Part shown: positions 1-13,815 of the stretch, piece after piece
Position numbering within the stretch: position 1 is the stretch's first letter
How the letters are laid out: each line of letters starts with the position of its first letter
Made by a program: the position numbers and the translations under genes
From: Globodera rostochiensis
Lineage: Eukaryota; Nematoda; Chromadorea; Rhabditida; Heteroderidae
Length of the DNA stretch: 64,000 bases
Assembly: GCA_018350325.1 (NCBI GenBank)
Contig: JAEVLN010000009.1
Coordinates: 2,664,459 to 2,728,458 of the forward strand
Direction: 5' to 3'
The notes under the pieces: model-generated
What the model was told of the DNA's origin: nothing
Databases searched by the model: none
The model's input: the letters and a program-made list of their open reading frames with translations, nothing else

Positions 1-2489
1 CTTTGAAATTCCAATTGAATCAATTTATTGATGTTTTAGAAATGATTATGATTAGTTTTTGATTGTTGTTTTTTTTAAAAAATGGTTAATTATTTTGGTT
101 AAAAATTTTAATTTAAAATATTCATATATGGCAAGTAAGATATTTAATTTGTATGGATTCATGGTTATCGATTTTTAATTCAAAGAATTTATTTACTTGA
201 ATTAATTTGTTATTATAATGATTTTTATTTGAATACATTTACTCTTTTAATTGCACTTAAAAGATTTTTAAATCGTTTTTGATACACGAATATAATTTAC
301 TAAATTTTATGAATAAAAGAGAAATGTTAGCTAATTAAATCTAACATCTGTAGATTATATAATTTAATTGATAATCGTACGGGTTTTTATTCGTATTGGA
401 CAAATGTAGTTCACAAACTGGTATTATCTAAATTATTACTATTTATTTTATAGTTTTTTAATAAAATTATTTATAAAAATTATAGTTTATAAGTTTACAG
501 GAATATCTCAACGAATAAATATTTTTCTTTATAATTACAATAATAATAAAATCCTCTTGTCGCAACTGAATATACTAGCCTTTTAGAGTTCCATAATCAA
601 TTTTAGAAGAAATCGAATATTGTCCAATTTTTAAATTGAACGACTAATCAAACTTTTGGCATTTTAAAAGATTCGCTTTTGAATAGGTATTTGGTTTTTT
701 ATAAATAATACCTTAATAAATCTAATTAACCTTAACTGTATAGTAAGGTTTATAAAACAGTGTGAGGGGCAAGGCTAAAAAAAATAATTTAAAAAGTTGT
801 AATTTAGACTAATCAATATTTAATGAAACGCGGTAATTAAATTTAATCTTTTATTTAAATATAAGGTGCAAAATAGCTTTAAATATAAACCATTTTATAA
901 TATATTTGGTATAATAAAGCTCCATCACACCCATCTCGTTAAATATAATAGTTTAAACAAAATTAAAAAATGCATAATCATTTTTTAAAGGTCCAATGCA
1001 AGATTACTATGCCAATCGACTAATCTTTTCGAAATAATTTTAAAAGTGCCGATTTCCAAAAAAATCATTTTTCAAAAAGAAACAAACAAAATTAATTTTT
1101 AAAATGTTTATTAAGTTGAGCATAGAGATTCAAATCTTGAAATTAAATATAAAATAAATACCAAAATTAGTTTTGTATTAAATGTAAAAATAATCAAATT
1201 AAACATAAAGTCTCCAATTTCCAACACCGAAGTTGCTGTCGCGGTCATCTTTCGATTTGGGCACAAGATTAAAATTGATTATTGATTCACTCACTAAATA
1301 CATTCGTTTGTATTTTTGAATTTTTTTGTGGGTTTTAATACTAAAAAAAACAAATGCTAATGTCTAAGTAATGTTTATAAAATAGGAAAATGATAATTAT
1401 AAATATTTAAATTTACATATTTTTGTAAATTCCAATAAAAATAAAACCAACCCAAATTTATTTCTCAATTAGAAAAATTATAAAGTTATGCTTATTCTAA
1501 AACTCAAATAAATTTTTATGCAAAAACACTAATTAACATATGAAAGAATCGACTTAAAAAGATTTTTGATATAAAAGGTAAAAAAATAATGCTAATTTAA
1601 ATAAACTTGATTCTGACGACTGATAAAAAAATATTTTTTGATAGGAACTGTTAATCTTTTATTGTTTGATATATTTACTTTTATCAAAAATGTCATTAGT
1701 TAAAACTTTAAATTTATATTGTGTTTTAATAGTTGTGTAATATTACATTCTTATTTCCAAATAATAATTAAATATTTCGCTTAGACATATGAATTTAAAT
1801 TTCATTAAAAAACTTTTTAATTTTTACTCTCCTAAAAACATTGTAATTATTGTCGTTATTTGTTTAAGTTCTGTTTAATTTATTCCCAAAAAATATTGTA
1901 ATTAAAATAGGGACTAAAAAGGCAAAAACGGCTAGATTGGGGTTTTATTCTCAAAAAGACCGAAGATTTATAGAAACTAAAAATTCGCTGTAACTCAAAA
2001 TTTTTTAACAAAATTAATACTATTTCTGGGTTCTCTCGTCAAACCCTATCCGCAAAAAAATAAGTTACACCCTAGAAATCCGGACCCTTTTATGACGTAA
2101 TAGCAAAAAAAAATGCAGTTTGTTGATAATTAAACATTTCTTGACGTGTTTTTTATAGATTTTATTACATACAAGTTCATATTTCAGGTTAAACCATTGA
2201 ATTGCATTTAAAGTAATAATGCTATTTACTTCATATTTAAATTTGATAAAAGAAAAGAATGTGTATTTAATTATAATTATGAATTTGAAAAAGCTGAATT
2301 CAAATTTTTTTATTTCTATTTGAATAAAAATAAGACAAATTTAAAATTCAGAACAAGAATTACATTTTTTGATCAATAAAGTGCGCATTTATTTAAGTAT
2401 TAGAAATTTTAAGATTTAGCAACACTTTAATATTGAATTTTTTATTGGTAAGTTTTTTATTACAAAATATATTATACCATAATACATAC

Positions 2490-2536
2490 GGCTTGTCCTG
2501 TCTTCTCATGTAGCCACAGAAGTTGATAGCGTTCCA
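2490..2536 (-). CDS. candidate first exon in AT-rich block
   Basis: On the minus strand an ATG at 2536 opens 15 codons plus two bases and ends at a consensus-like donor (GTATGT). The peptide contains YQLLWLHEKTGQ, which looks protein-like, and the island is much richer in GC than its surroundings. No downstream exon was joined with confidence and no family is recognised. Support is reading frame plus one splice site only. Confidence 0.22.
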
Positions 2537-2939
2537 TATGCAAATATGAGTTTTTTTTGAGGTTCGTTACTTGGATTTTTAAGAGAGACTAAGTCTACGG
2601 TTTATTTTAGCCATTTAAGAATAATTTTATTTTTATTAAAAGAATAATATTGCTAGATTGGAGATAAAAACATAAGCTCCTTATAATATTTAAAAGAAAA
2701 ATTTATTTTATAGTTTTAAATAATGCATGGCCTAAGAAATTGGCTCCTTGTCTAATTTTTTTTAATAAAAATTATTTTTTTTAAATTTATATTGTTTTGT
2801 CGTGTGTGTATCGCGAGAGAAAAATCATTTACACTAATTTTCTCACCATGCTCTGGTGACGCGCTGAAATCGGCGTTGTATTTTTAAGCAAAATTAATAT
2901 TATTTTTATATTAATATTATCTTTAATCTTATTTTGTAG

Positions 2940-3056
2940 TTTACAACGGCACCGCTATCTCATTCATATGAAGATTCCCGCAACAATTACGTATACGCCA
3001 GCAAACCCTCAGGCGCGGCCTTTGCCCTAAAATGCATATTTAAAATTTGGTGTTAA
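2940..3056 (+). CDS. candidate exon in AT-rich block
   Basis: A GC-rich island follows a good acceptor (T-rich tract ending TTTTGTAG) and stays open for 38 codons to a TAA at 3054-3056. The peptide includes SHSYEDSRNNYVYASK and GAAFALKC, a balanced composition unlike the K/N/F-rich translations of the surrounding DNA. A second plus frame is also partly open, so the phase is uncertain. It may be a terminal exon or part of an exon whose donor I did not identify. Function unknown. Confidence 0.3.
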   Translation, partial: FTTAPLSHSYEDSRNNYVYASKPSGAAFALKCIFKIWC

Positions 3057-4356
3057 AATAATGAACATCTTTCTAATATGCATAATTCTTACAACGAATA
3101 AATAATAAATATCAAAAGATTTAAACATAAATTATTAAAAATAAATAAATGCAAATTATGGATATAAAACACAATTGTTAATGTAAAATTTCAAGTTATT
3201 ACAAAAACAAAACAAAAAATATTTGCGAAAAGTTTAAATTACTAAAGCGAATGATTTAAATACCTTCTTTATCAATTATGCATTTTGTTACATTAAAATT
3301 TTATGCCAAGAAATGTAAAACTAGCTGTTGCCCCTTTTTAATCGTAAAAAATGCAAAATAATTTGGTGCATTTTATGTGCGTGGATTTTCCAAAAATTAA
3401 AAATGATTTTTATTATTCAGAATTTACTCTTTTATTACTCTTTAAATGCCTTATTATTCAAATGCAAATACAGTAGCTCTAAACAATTAAATTAAAAATA
3501 ATCGAGACAGAGGATATGGAACGAAACAAAACTAAATAGCTTAGAACTCGTAATTTGATTGGATTTAAAAATTAATAAGTTTAGTGCGGGGAAAAAATCC
3601 TGATTTAATCAAATTCACCTAAAAATATTTTTAATACGCATTGAATGGATTGATTTGAAGAAATTATTAATCAAAACAAAGGAAACTACAACCTATACAT
3701 TTTTTTCAGGTCATTTAATTAAATAAAACTAAAATTAAATAAAAATTAACTAATAATGAAAGGATTTCTGCTTAAATATTACTGTAAATAATATTAAACG
3801 ACATAATAAAGTTATAACTACACTTATGTAATATTAAGCGAATAAAAAATAAGTGATACAATTAACGAAGAATAATACATTGCATTTGCCATGATTTAAA
3901 CTGCCGTTTATAGAGTTGGAATCACTTATGCTGAACTACGAGGAATTTCACTTAGGTGCTTATCAAAACTGTTTAATAAATTTGAACCAATGCCGTGAAG
4001 TCAACATCTAAGAATTAAATTCATTAATTACCATAAAATTTATTGCGTGAAGTTAAAATGCGAATAAACAAAGTAAATTAATATTTGCAATGGTTTATTA
4101 ATTAATATGAAATTATTAATTAGTGTTGAATGGGAACTCAAAAAAAACACACGGTTTGCAAGTTCACCACAAGAGGTTTATGAATAGATATAAAAGCAGA
4201 CCTTCTAAAATTTATTCAAATACAAGTAAAATTCATGTCAAGATAAAAAAAACAGTCCATTAATAGACAAATTTACGATCAGGGCATTCATCATACGACC
4301 AGGCTTGAACTTATATGAATCATTTCTGATACAGCTTCACTTAGGCCAAAAGTTCA

Positions 4357-4416
4357 AATTAAGACGACTTATTTTTTTCTTGCATTTTTTGTTGCAGTTT
4401 TTGTACGGGTTTTAAT
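4357..4416. repeat. left member of inverted pair 1
   Basis: About 60 bases here match the reverse complement of 19753-19804, with a small indel. The shared core includes TTTTTTGTTGCAGTTTTTGT. The two copies sit about 15 kb apart in opposite orientation inside the AT-rich block. Confidence 0.6.
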
Positions 4417-5402
4417 TCGCACAATTTATTTGTTTATGCTGCACTAAAACTTTTTCGCTTACATAGATGATGCATTCCCTTATCAACTTTTTGTTGTTTT
4501 ACAAATACACATAGTATGTATTTTTTATTAGAATATTTTAAAGAATATGTGAGCTACAACTCTTTATAAAATTATTTTTTCTTTTTTTTAATATTATTTT
4601 AAAAAAATTTAATGATTGAAAAATAAGCAATTGCTTTTTATCTTAAAACTTGGATATATCTCTTATAAACACTTTTGTTTTTTAATCGTTTTTAATAATG
4701 GCAAAATTTTCATATTTTTTTTATTTATGTAAATAAACTATTTTTTTGCATTTTTACAAACAAGAGTATCGATGACCGCAACGGCAAATCGTCATGTTAG
4801 CTGACTTGATAGTGTACCTTGAGATATTTCTTTATCAATGTGCCTTCTTGTTATTAGTATTTTGTTTGTATAATTTTATTAATGTTTATTGGTGATGAGA
4901 GTGATTTATACTTTGTAATATGGCTTTTTTTACAAATAATTTGATGGATTTTCTTTTTATCAGAATCAATCGGAAGTGATTGACATTTATAACTTACTTT
5001 AATGCTATTTCTAATATTTGTTAGCTTTATATATCACAGTAAAACCTAATTTGACGGTCTTTACTTATCAAGTGATAAATATCTTTTGAATAAAACAGTT
5101 TCAAACACTTTTAATAAAAAAAAAAAATAGGGTTAAATAAATAACAGTTAAGGTAGCAGAATAAGAAAATGCTATTTGTACAAATACAAATGAGAATAAT
5201 TATTAAAATAAAAGAGTAATTTATCATCTTTATTGTATTTAAAAATGGCATATTATAAACATTATTAAATGATAATTTAGTGAACTTGTATAAATAATTT
5301 GCAGAATTTGTGAATAAAAAAATACGATTTAAGTTTTGAAAGGCGTTTATTCAAAATATCAAATTAAAAAGTTAGCTCAATATATTATCTTGAATGTGCT
5401 GG

Positions 5403-5505
5403 CAGTTTCAGCTATATTTCCAATTTTTGTTCTTCCACAAATTTTTTGAAAATTTAGTAAAATCAAAATTCGTTTGGTAAATAAGGGTTCTTTATTGATA
5501 TAAAT
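5403..5505. repeat. left member of inverted pair 2
   Basis: About 100 bases match the reverse complement of 21013-21120 at high identity, including GGTAAATAAGGGTTCTTTAT. Pairs 1 and 2 keep the same left-to-right order on both sides although each is individually inverted, so they are not the arms of one simple palindrome. Confidence 0.7.
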
Positions 5506-6807
5506 TTATTCGTGTTCTATTTATTTTATATTTTTTATATTTTGTTATTATAAAGTCCTTCCACTCGTTTTACTTTTCTCTTTCGGTTTCGAATCTGTTC
5601 TTGTTCGGCCTTGAAATTCAAATGCCAATTTAATATCAAACCAAAAACCAACCAACTTTATTTTAATTCATTTTACTGTCTCCTCAGAAAATTTATTGGC
5701 GCACTCTTTCGATACATGAACTATTTTTTTAATATTTGAGTTAAACTTTAATCAATGGCAAAATGTTCGAATAATTTGTAATTATTTTTTAAAATTTTTA
5801 AATATCGTTTAATTTAGTTTATAATTTATTCGTTATATGTATTTAGCTTTTGTTTTTAATATCTCAAGAAATGTTGAATATATAATGTAAAAATATTTTT
5901 TATTCCAAGACATTTTTATTCATTTTACAATTTTTTTTAAATATTTGCCATAGGAACTACATTATTCTTGTTCTTTTCCATAAAGTATAATTTGTACTTG
6001 GTAATATATTTTAAAATAATATCGAATGCTAAATATTTTAATAAGAAACGGTTAATTTGAAATACTTTGAATGATTTCTTTTGATAGTCAGGTATTAAAA
6101 AGGATATATAAACGAGAAAGTAAATGTGTTAATTTGTTTAAAAGTTCATTTCAATAAACAAAATTAAGTTAATATAATTAGATTAAGATAAATTAAGTAA
6201 ATATTTTAGGTTAAGATAAATTTAAGTAATATTTATAAGTACATTTGCGATTATAAATTTCTTCAGTTCTATAACGTTAATAAATTCCTTTTATACCGCA
6301 TATATTATTTTACTAAGTATCTAATCATTTCAAATCATCACTTAGAATTGATGTCTTTTGCTTTTAAAATTCGGTGCTGGAGATTTGTTTTGTGATTGAT
6401 ATTTTTTAATTTTAGAGATAATGCATTTATTTTTATAATAATTTAAAAGTTTCAGGAACTTTGTAATTGATTTATTTTAGTTTTTAAAAATACATATTCG
6501 CTAACAAAAATTTATAAAACAAGCTTCCATAACAATTTTTAGTTTTGTCAGGGTATATTCCTTAATTCGTTTTATTATTATTATTTTCTATTAATTATCA
6601 ATGGTTTGTTTAGATTATGAATTTTCAAAATACTCTTTTCTGAGACTGATTGTTTTTTCTAAAACATTTTAATATTTGTTTTTTCTTGCAATTTCTGCCT
6701 GACGCGTTTTTTAGTTTAATCATTCTGCACCCGATTTCCACCTTTTATAGACAAATATTTTTCGCAAGCCGTTTTTTTTATTTTTTCTATTTTTCTTTTA
6801 TTTTTTT

Positions 6808-6945
6808 TTAATTATATTGTTTTTTAGCATTTGATTCGGGCATTTGCAATGGGGTCCACACCCTTTCGTTGTTAAATTTTTGGTGCAAATAACCACTTTT
6901 AATTAGGTATTTCTTTTTTGATGGCTTCTTCGTAAGTTTGCCCCA
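6808..6945 (-). CDS. candidate terminal exon in AT-rich block
   Basis: After an acceptor CTGCCAG the minus strand is open for 45 codons to TAA at 6810-6808. The peptide is lysine-rich, with WGKLTKKPSKKKY near the start and NNERVWTPLQMPES near the end. It reads like the basic C-terminal exon of a larger protein. No upstream exon was linked, and an ORF of this length is not rare by chance in 27 kb, so this is a suggestion from composition and splice site. Confidence 0.3.
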   Translation of the reverse strand, partial: WGKLTKKPSKKKYLIKSGYLHQKFNNERVWTPLQMPESNAKKQYN

Positions 6946-7182
6946 CTGGCAGTTGATTTTAGTGTGGGTGATGATCTTAAAGTTGATAATATTGATAAAG
7001 TAATTTAGTTTTAATTTTAATTAATAATTAAATTGGAATATAATTCAATCAAAAAATACTAATATCTAAAAATACATAAAATTTAAATACACCAAACATA
7101 AATCCTAACACCTTTGCGCTTAAAGCATTGCGTATCTTAATATTGCTTTTTTCGAGATTTAGACCATTAAACGAAGTATTGG

Positions 7183-7410
7183 AAGGCTGAATTGGTTAGA
7201 TGTTAACAAATAAATGATTTCAATGAATTCAATTTTAAACTTATTTATATTTTTTTATTTAAATAGTTTGCTGGAGTCTCTAATTTTTCGACTTTTCCTT
7301 TGAGAGCCTGGTGAATTTTAATGATTTTCTCAAAACAGTCCTCAGAAACCTATTTTTAATGGATGGCTGCTATGAGTCCAACATCCGAGTAAAGCGTCTT
7401 TATTTAATCA
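7183..7410. repeat. direct duplication, copy 1 (partner 14806-15090)
   Basis: This block matches 14806-15090 in the same orientation, about 7.6 kb away, in two conserved pieces. The first surrounds TTACAAATAAATGATTTCAA-like sequence and the second runs from CCTGGTGAATTTTAATGATT to AGTAAAGCGTCTTTATTTAA. On the minus strand both copies contain an acceptor TTCACCAG followed by an exon-like stretch. In this copy it starts at 7307 and reads ALKGKVEKLETPANY. Confidence 0.65.
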
Positions 7411-8401
7411 ATTCGATTTTTTTCTATTGATTTCACTATAATGCAAATTAGTTTATTTAGTTAAAGCTTCTTTAATTCAGTTTGGCTTTGTTTTGTTTTG
7501 AATGTAATATTAATTTCTGATAGAACTCTTGATGAATTTAATTTAATAAATTATAATTTTATTAGCATATAAAAATGAAAATTGTCTTAGTGTGAAAAAA
7601 TAGTTAGCGGCGGGGAGATTCAGGACGCAACTCCTTAAACACAATTCTTTACTAATTTATTTGAGCTATTGAACATTTTTAAGTTAAATTAAATTTTGAT
7701 TTTACAACTCCAATCGAGTCGGGATTTTTTAAAAATCATTTACTACGTTTTAAATTAATTTTATTTGTTCACTATTAATATTTATTTATAATTTTTGTTT
7801 AACTAATACTTTTAATTTGTATAAAAATTAATTACCACTATTTCCTGGTTTATTTACGTCCATTTATGTAAAAAACATTGTTTATCATTATCTTTTATAA
7901 AACCATAATTATTATTTTATTTGAATTATTTGTTATTCGAAAGAATTTAAAGTTTAAAACTTTTATATTATCTGGAGTTTTTAATTTTAATTTAATGCTT
8001 ATTTATTTGGTCATTTAAAGTTGTGTTAAAATATGTAAAAATATATTTTTTAATAATTATTCATTTATTGAGTCAGGTTTTACATTGCAGCATTTCTTGA
8101 ATAAAAATCGATTATAACTTTTATTTAATAGCTAATTGGTGGACTATTTCCAACAAAAATATTTTTTAACATTAGCTAATTCAATATTTATTTATAATAG
8201 TAAACTCTGTGCATTTGGTTCTTTATGGGTTTTAAAATTTTTTTTTAATGCATTTGAAATTATACCTTTATAATTTGTAATTTGTTTTTTTTTTGTTTTT
8301 CATATTCTACCAGTTTTTATTCTTTAATTTTGCTTCGTTGAAATTAAATTAAAATTAAGTTTTTAAAGGTTGTTTATTAAAATATTATTGTATTTTAACT
8401 A

Positions 8402-8496
8402 AACACGACCGGATCTTATCAATTTTGTCAGTATGTCCGGGTTGAAAACAGGCGAAGCAACTGCCCTGTGGTCGCGTTTGGTTTTAGAATTATAAT
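8402..8496 (-). CDS. candidate exon in AT-rich block
   Basis: This GC-rich island is open on the minus strand from a possible acceptor (ending CAAG at 8497) to a stop overlapping a possible donor near 8410. It encodes a protein-like segment with RDHRAVASPVFNPDILTKL. The acceptor lacks a good pyrimidine tract, so the exact start is uncertain. No family recognised. Confidence 0.28.
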
Positions 8497-9364
8497 CTTG
8501 TCATAATATTATAGTCTGTATATCCGTTTTCCCTTGGGTTAATTTTAAATTTACATGGGCTTTGTATTGTTTATCTAAAGAATTTATTTATTACATTGGT
8601 AAAAATATATTTGCCTCAATTTGCATATAAAATAGACATAACATTTTATTGAGTACTTTTTACTTCTTTTAGAACACAGTGATTAATTTTATTAATATAC
8701 CTAAAATAATAGGTATTGATGGACACATCAAAGCATTCTTGATTAATTCACCAAATTGATTTGACTTTCTTCAATAATAAAGTTAATTTGAAAATAGCAC
8801 ACAACATTTAAAAAAAACCATTAGTTACAATCGCCGCATGTTTAAGAAAGTTGTTTATAATGTCAATATTCTTTTTTTTTAATTATTGTGCCGAGACGAC
8901 GTCACATGTTGTTGTTACGTAAAAATTATTTTTCAAATTGCTTTTTCAAATCTGTGTTTAAAATATTTTAATAATAACATTTGTCCGCCTAAAACGCCAA
9001 AAAAGTGCATTGTGTTTCTCGATGTATCCTTGTAAAAGGGTCAACTTATATTATAAAAAACATTTCTTAATCACTTTCTATTTGAGGAGATTTTAATTGT
9101 CTTATTGTTTTGACTGTTTTTAATTTTGCAGTTTTAAAAATTGTTCAGTTTAGTCTTAATATTTTTCAAATAAATATTGTTTGATGTATTTTCGAATTAT
9201 TTATGTTGGATCTCGTGACCTACTTTAGATTGAGTGTTATTCATTTTGAAATGTTGTTTATCGCTTTTTTGTTAATAATTAATACGGCAAAAGCAAATGA
9301 TAATTCAAAGGTTTTTTGAAACGTTCTTTCTTTCGTGTTGGTTTTGCGTGCTGAGTCGTTTCAC

Positions 9365-9958
9365 AAATCCGCCATTTCGCTGGAGAGAAAAAAGTGGGCG
9401 TTTCGCAAAATCCGCCATTTACTTTATTTAAAACAATTTTTGCAATATTTATTTAGTTCAAAAATTAGTCCGGAATCCGGGTTTTGACCCTTCCGGATTT
9501 TTTCCAGCCATATATCTAAATTTTCCCAAACAAAGCGATCCCTTAATTAAATTATTCTTATTAATCCATTAATAAATGGGTTTATTGGCAATTTAGCGAT
9601 TTTAATGAAATTTGCAACGTATTATGCCTCGATTGTTATTTTTCACAAATTTAAAAAAAATCCGGGACGGATCCGGCTTTTTGACCTTTTCGGATTTTTC
9701 CGAATTTATCCAGAAAAAATCCCACCGGTAAATGTTCAAAATTGAAAATCCGCATCCGGGAATTTGATTTCACCGGTCCCTAGTTTACACGAATGTTTAC
9801 GCCTAGGCCTAACGAATTATTTCAAAAATTTTAACAGATTCAAAAGCCTCTTTAAATTCTCAAATGCAGATTACCTAATTTCATTTTCATTACTTTTTTA
9901 ATGTTGATTTAATATTATTTTTAGTGATTTTGCGAAACGCCTATAGTGGCGGATTTTT
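9365..9958. mobile_element. inverted-repeat-bounded element, decayed
   Basis: The ends carry inverted copies of two words, AAATCCGCC and GGCGTTTCGCAAAAT (9365-9411, and 9927-9958 in reverse). Inside are further echoing words built on TCCGG, for example around 9467-9500 and 9660-9780, with an end-like CCGGTCCCTAG. It resembles an old miniature inverted-repeat element, possibly nested with a second one, but no clean target-site duplication was found. Confidence 0.4.
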
Positions 9959-10191
9959 AACACCCAAAGCTTCTGCAAGAACCAGTTAGTATGTATTTTG
10001 ATTTTTTAAATTAAATTTTAACAAATATTATTTTAAGTCTAAAAAGACAGCCGGGTGTCTCTTGTATTGTTTTTATTCATTGAATTAACAGCAAAATATT
10101 GAAAACAACGATCTTGTAATGTGTATAATATTTTATTTTACTATAATTTTTTTAAATAATTCATTTTATTTATTGTCTTAAATTACATGTT

Positions 10192-10280
10192 TTAAATGAG
10201 TCGGACGGAAGTATTGTTTAGTGTGATGGTACCTTCGCTGCCCTTTACGCGCAGGTTTTTAACACAGCAAATTTTTTTTT
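10192..10280 (-). CDS. candidate exon in AT-rich block
   Basis: The minus strand of this GC-rich island reads NLRVKGSEGTITLNNTSVRL before a stop at 10194-10192. The pattern resembles a beta-strand-rich extracellular domain but is too short to assign. A competing plus-strand reading is a 33-base island (about 10221-10253) between TTTAG and GTTTTT, so strand is not settled. Confidence 0.22.
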
Positions 10281-13200
10281 TCACACGTATAGTAATTTTA
10301 TTTAGCGACTTTGCCCTTTCCTTGCAATTCGTCCGTTTTCAGCTAAAATGCGTTTATGTAAATTAAAAGCGTGTTTCGAAAAGATTTTTTCTTATAAATT
10401 TACCTCAATTATTTTAAATATATTTAATTAAGTTTTAGTTTGAGTTTTATTTAAGTGGGAATAATTACAGACAAAACAATCAATTATAATGTATTTGTTT
10501 TGGTGTTTTAAATAATTTGAATTTTTAAAAAAGTTTGATAACTAAACATTGTGCTTTTTTATCTAATTAATTTAGTTTTTAACAAAAGACGCTCCCCCCT
10601 TTCAAATTTCTAATATGCCGCGAGCATACGCCTTTATTATATTTGTCAAAATGATTACAGCCTTTTGAGATTGATGGTTTAATTTTTTGGTTGTGACAAC
10701 AATTTATCAATAATAAAAATAATGAGTCAACGGACGAATGCAAAATTTCGTTATAATTAAAATTAATATGCAGATTTTCATATAAAATTTATTTCTTTTC
10801 AATGACTGTTGTGTCATACTCAGATTGACTTTTTTTATTTTCTTGCTTACAGATTTAATAGTTAAAAATTAGGTATTTATTTTTTATTAATTAAGAAAAT
10901 TTATTTATTAATGAATAGTTTAAGTAAAATGAAAATAAATTGGTAAATGTATTTAAAACATTTCTAATTTTTTACTGTCCCAAAAACATTGTATCGATAT
11001 TTGTTTAAATTCTGTATCATTTATTTTATACTTGTGAATTAAAGTATAAATATAGTTTATTCCTTTAATTCGATACTCTTTTACTTTATTTTGGAGGGAT
11101 TCATTCCCTTGAATTTGCTTTCCAAGTCCTTTAAATCATTCTGAGCGAGTTTTTGTAGACACGGTTTTATGATAATAGAAACTTTCTTTCTAAACAGTAC
11201 TGCTGAATGCCGCATTTCATCATAATAGTAAACTTTCACCATAATTTTAAAAATCAAAAACAGAAGCCCTTTGCAATCATTTATACATTTAATGCATTAA
11301 ACGTACTTTAATTAGTTACTTATTTATTTTTTTATTTGGAACCTTTACAATTATATAAAATTATGCAAGCATTATTCCCAATACCAGGGAATTCGACACT
11401 GATGCAATCGATTCTTCAATGCTCATCTGCAGCCAAACAAAGTCAAGATCACTCCTCTATCTTTTTTTGTGCTTAATTAAGTATCGTATATTGCTTGGTC
11501 TTTTTAAAACACTGTCGTTTAATAAACCAAATTTTCTATTATAATTATGTTTCCTTCAATAACTTTTATAATGCCCCCGTTTATATAAATAAAACTTATT
11601 AAATTTGTGAATTTATTTATATAAAGGATCCATTTTTTTGGTTTTATCTCAGTTTTAAAATTTTTATTGATTTTTTTTGTTACTTGTTTTAAGATTTATA
11701 TATTTTTACTTTGATCGTGTTGGTAGCAAGTTTTATAGATTTATTTAACCAAATGTAAAAATAATGTTTTATTTTTATGAAAATTTAAATTAGAAAGGCT
11801 ATTATAATGCTAGAAACAAAATTATTATTCACTTTTGGTATCGTCGACTAAACTCTTTTTATCTTTTATTCGTGTGGCAGCAGCCTTAAACAATTATATC
11901 TATTGCCAATTTGATTGGTTCATTTATTTTTTTATTTATATTAATCTATTATTAATTTTAAATCCAAAGCATTTTTAAATATTGAATATTGCACTTTTAA
12001 AATTGACGATTGTATTTTATGTCTCCAACAACTCATGAATTTTTGCCAGCCATACTCATTTTAGATCTTTTATATAATTAGTTTTTTTGTCAAGCCATTG
12101 ATTATAGTAAAATAGGCTTTTTGTAATATAAATGTTCTCTGGTATTGATGCTAACCTTTGTAAAGATTTCAAGATTTTAATAATTTATTAAATAGTAAAT
12201 TCTGTAAACAAAAGTTTTCTATATTTGGATAATTATAATGTATATGATTTTTAGGTTTTAAATATTTTTAAATGTTGTTTTATTTGTGTAGAACATTATA
12301 AATATTAAGCCATTTGGGAAAATATTTTGGGAATTAATTATTGAAGGGTTTGAAGAAATATTAGTGAATTACAGCTCACAAACATTTATTAATTTATAGT
12401 TATTTTCCCATGACACAAATTTTTTTATATTTATTATATTAAGTCAATTTATAAGTATGTCGTAATGGCCAAAAATTGTGTCGAACTCGTATTGCTTGAA
12501 TTTATGCTTACAAATGTTTATTCGTTATTACTATCATTAGTTTAATAGATTTTAACATAAATTAAATCATTAATTTCTTAATCACCACTTTAAATAAATA
12601 GTATCTTTAACAGAATTATATTATACAATTAAGTATTATGTAATTGATGTTTTGTTGTAAATGTAACCTTCAAATATTTCGGGTAAATGGCAGAACAAGC
12701 TTTCGTCTATGTGCATGCAACATAATTATATTTTAACTTTTTTCCCAACTTTTGTAACTACCTTTTACATTTAATCATAATTTTATCTGACGTTCACGCT
12801 CTTGATGCTCGTTAAACATGGAAAACATGGAGCTGTTGAACAGTCGAAAAGGCAAAAGTAAGTACATTTAGTTATTTTCAATTCACTGAATATTGTATTA
12901 GGTAATTTTAAAGTTACTTTCAGTCTAATAATTTTAATATAGATTTTAATGGTACTTTAAATTTAGTAATATTACACTGAATATATTTTAAATGTTATAA
13001 ATCTTATTTAAAATAAAACAAACTTATTTTGTTTTGAAATAATTTAGTTTATTATTTTTAATTTTATACAATTTAAGTGTTTGGGAATGATATTTATTTA
13101 GTGAGCATTTAAATAATGGCTTTAAAAATCCTTTACGTTGAAAAGTTGTTTTTGTGATTTATTTATTGCATGACAACAATTTTTGGGGAATATTTACCTA

Positions 13201-13697
13201 AGCAAAGGGTTTTAATTCTTGGCGCATTGCTGGTGAAAACAAATGAACTTGATAAACCATCGTGTATTATTAAAATATTGGTGAAATTAAAATTATTATA
13301 ATTGATTTTAAACTTTATTTTTATTTTTTATTTAAATGAAATTATTTTCAAATACTATTTTGATTACCGAACCTTTTTTTTGGCCGCAATTTCTTTTACA
13401 AGAATTTTTTTCTTCATCCCAACAAAGTTATGAGCTTTTCATTCATTAATTTACACTGTACATTTAGTTATAGTTTAATTGTGCTTTATAATTTAGGCAA
13501 TTCCGGTAATTAAATTTTTTTTCAAGCTCACACAAATTCCTAAAATGTGAAAATGTAAAATAATATAGTTTTGGTAATTTATTTGTATCTAATTTTGTAA
13601 GTAATTTATTATTTTGGTACAATTTCAATGTAACTTGTTTTCATTTTCAATTTGAGGCATTAGTTTTATGTGGTATTAATTGTTTTTATCTTAATAC

Positions 13698-13815
13698 TAT
13701 TAAGCAGAAACGTCTTCTTCCAGTCGTCTAGTAGCTTAATGAGCAGAAACGTCTTCTTCCAGTCGTCTAGTAGCTTAATGAGCTCTTCACTACCCCGTCT
13801 TGTAACGCTGTGCTT
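13698..13815 (-). CDS. candidate exon with 39-bp in-frame duplication
   Basis: On the minus strand an acceptor CTTGCAG is followed by 118 open bases ending at a GTATTA donor. It encodes RRGSEELIKLLDDWKKTFL, and then the 13-residue segment LIKLLDDWKKTFL again, because 39 bases (13704-13742) are tandemly duplicated. The duplication length is a multiple of three and keeps the frame. The helical, charged peptide looks much more natural than the serine/phenylalanine-rich plus-strand reading. Flanking exons were not joined; function unknown. Confidence 0.35.
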
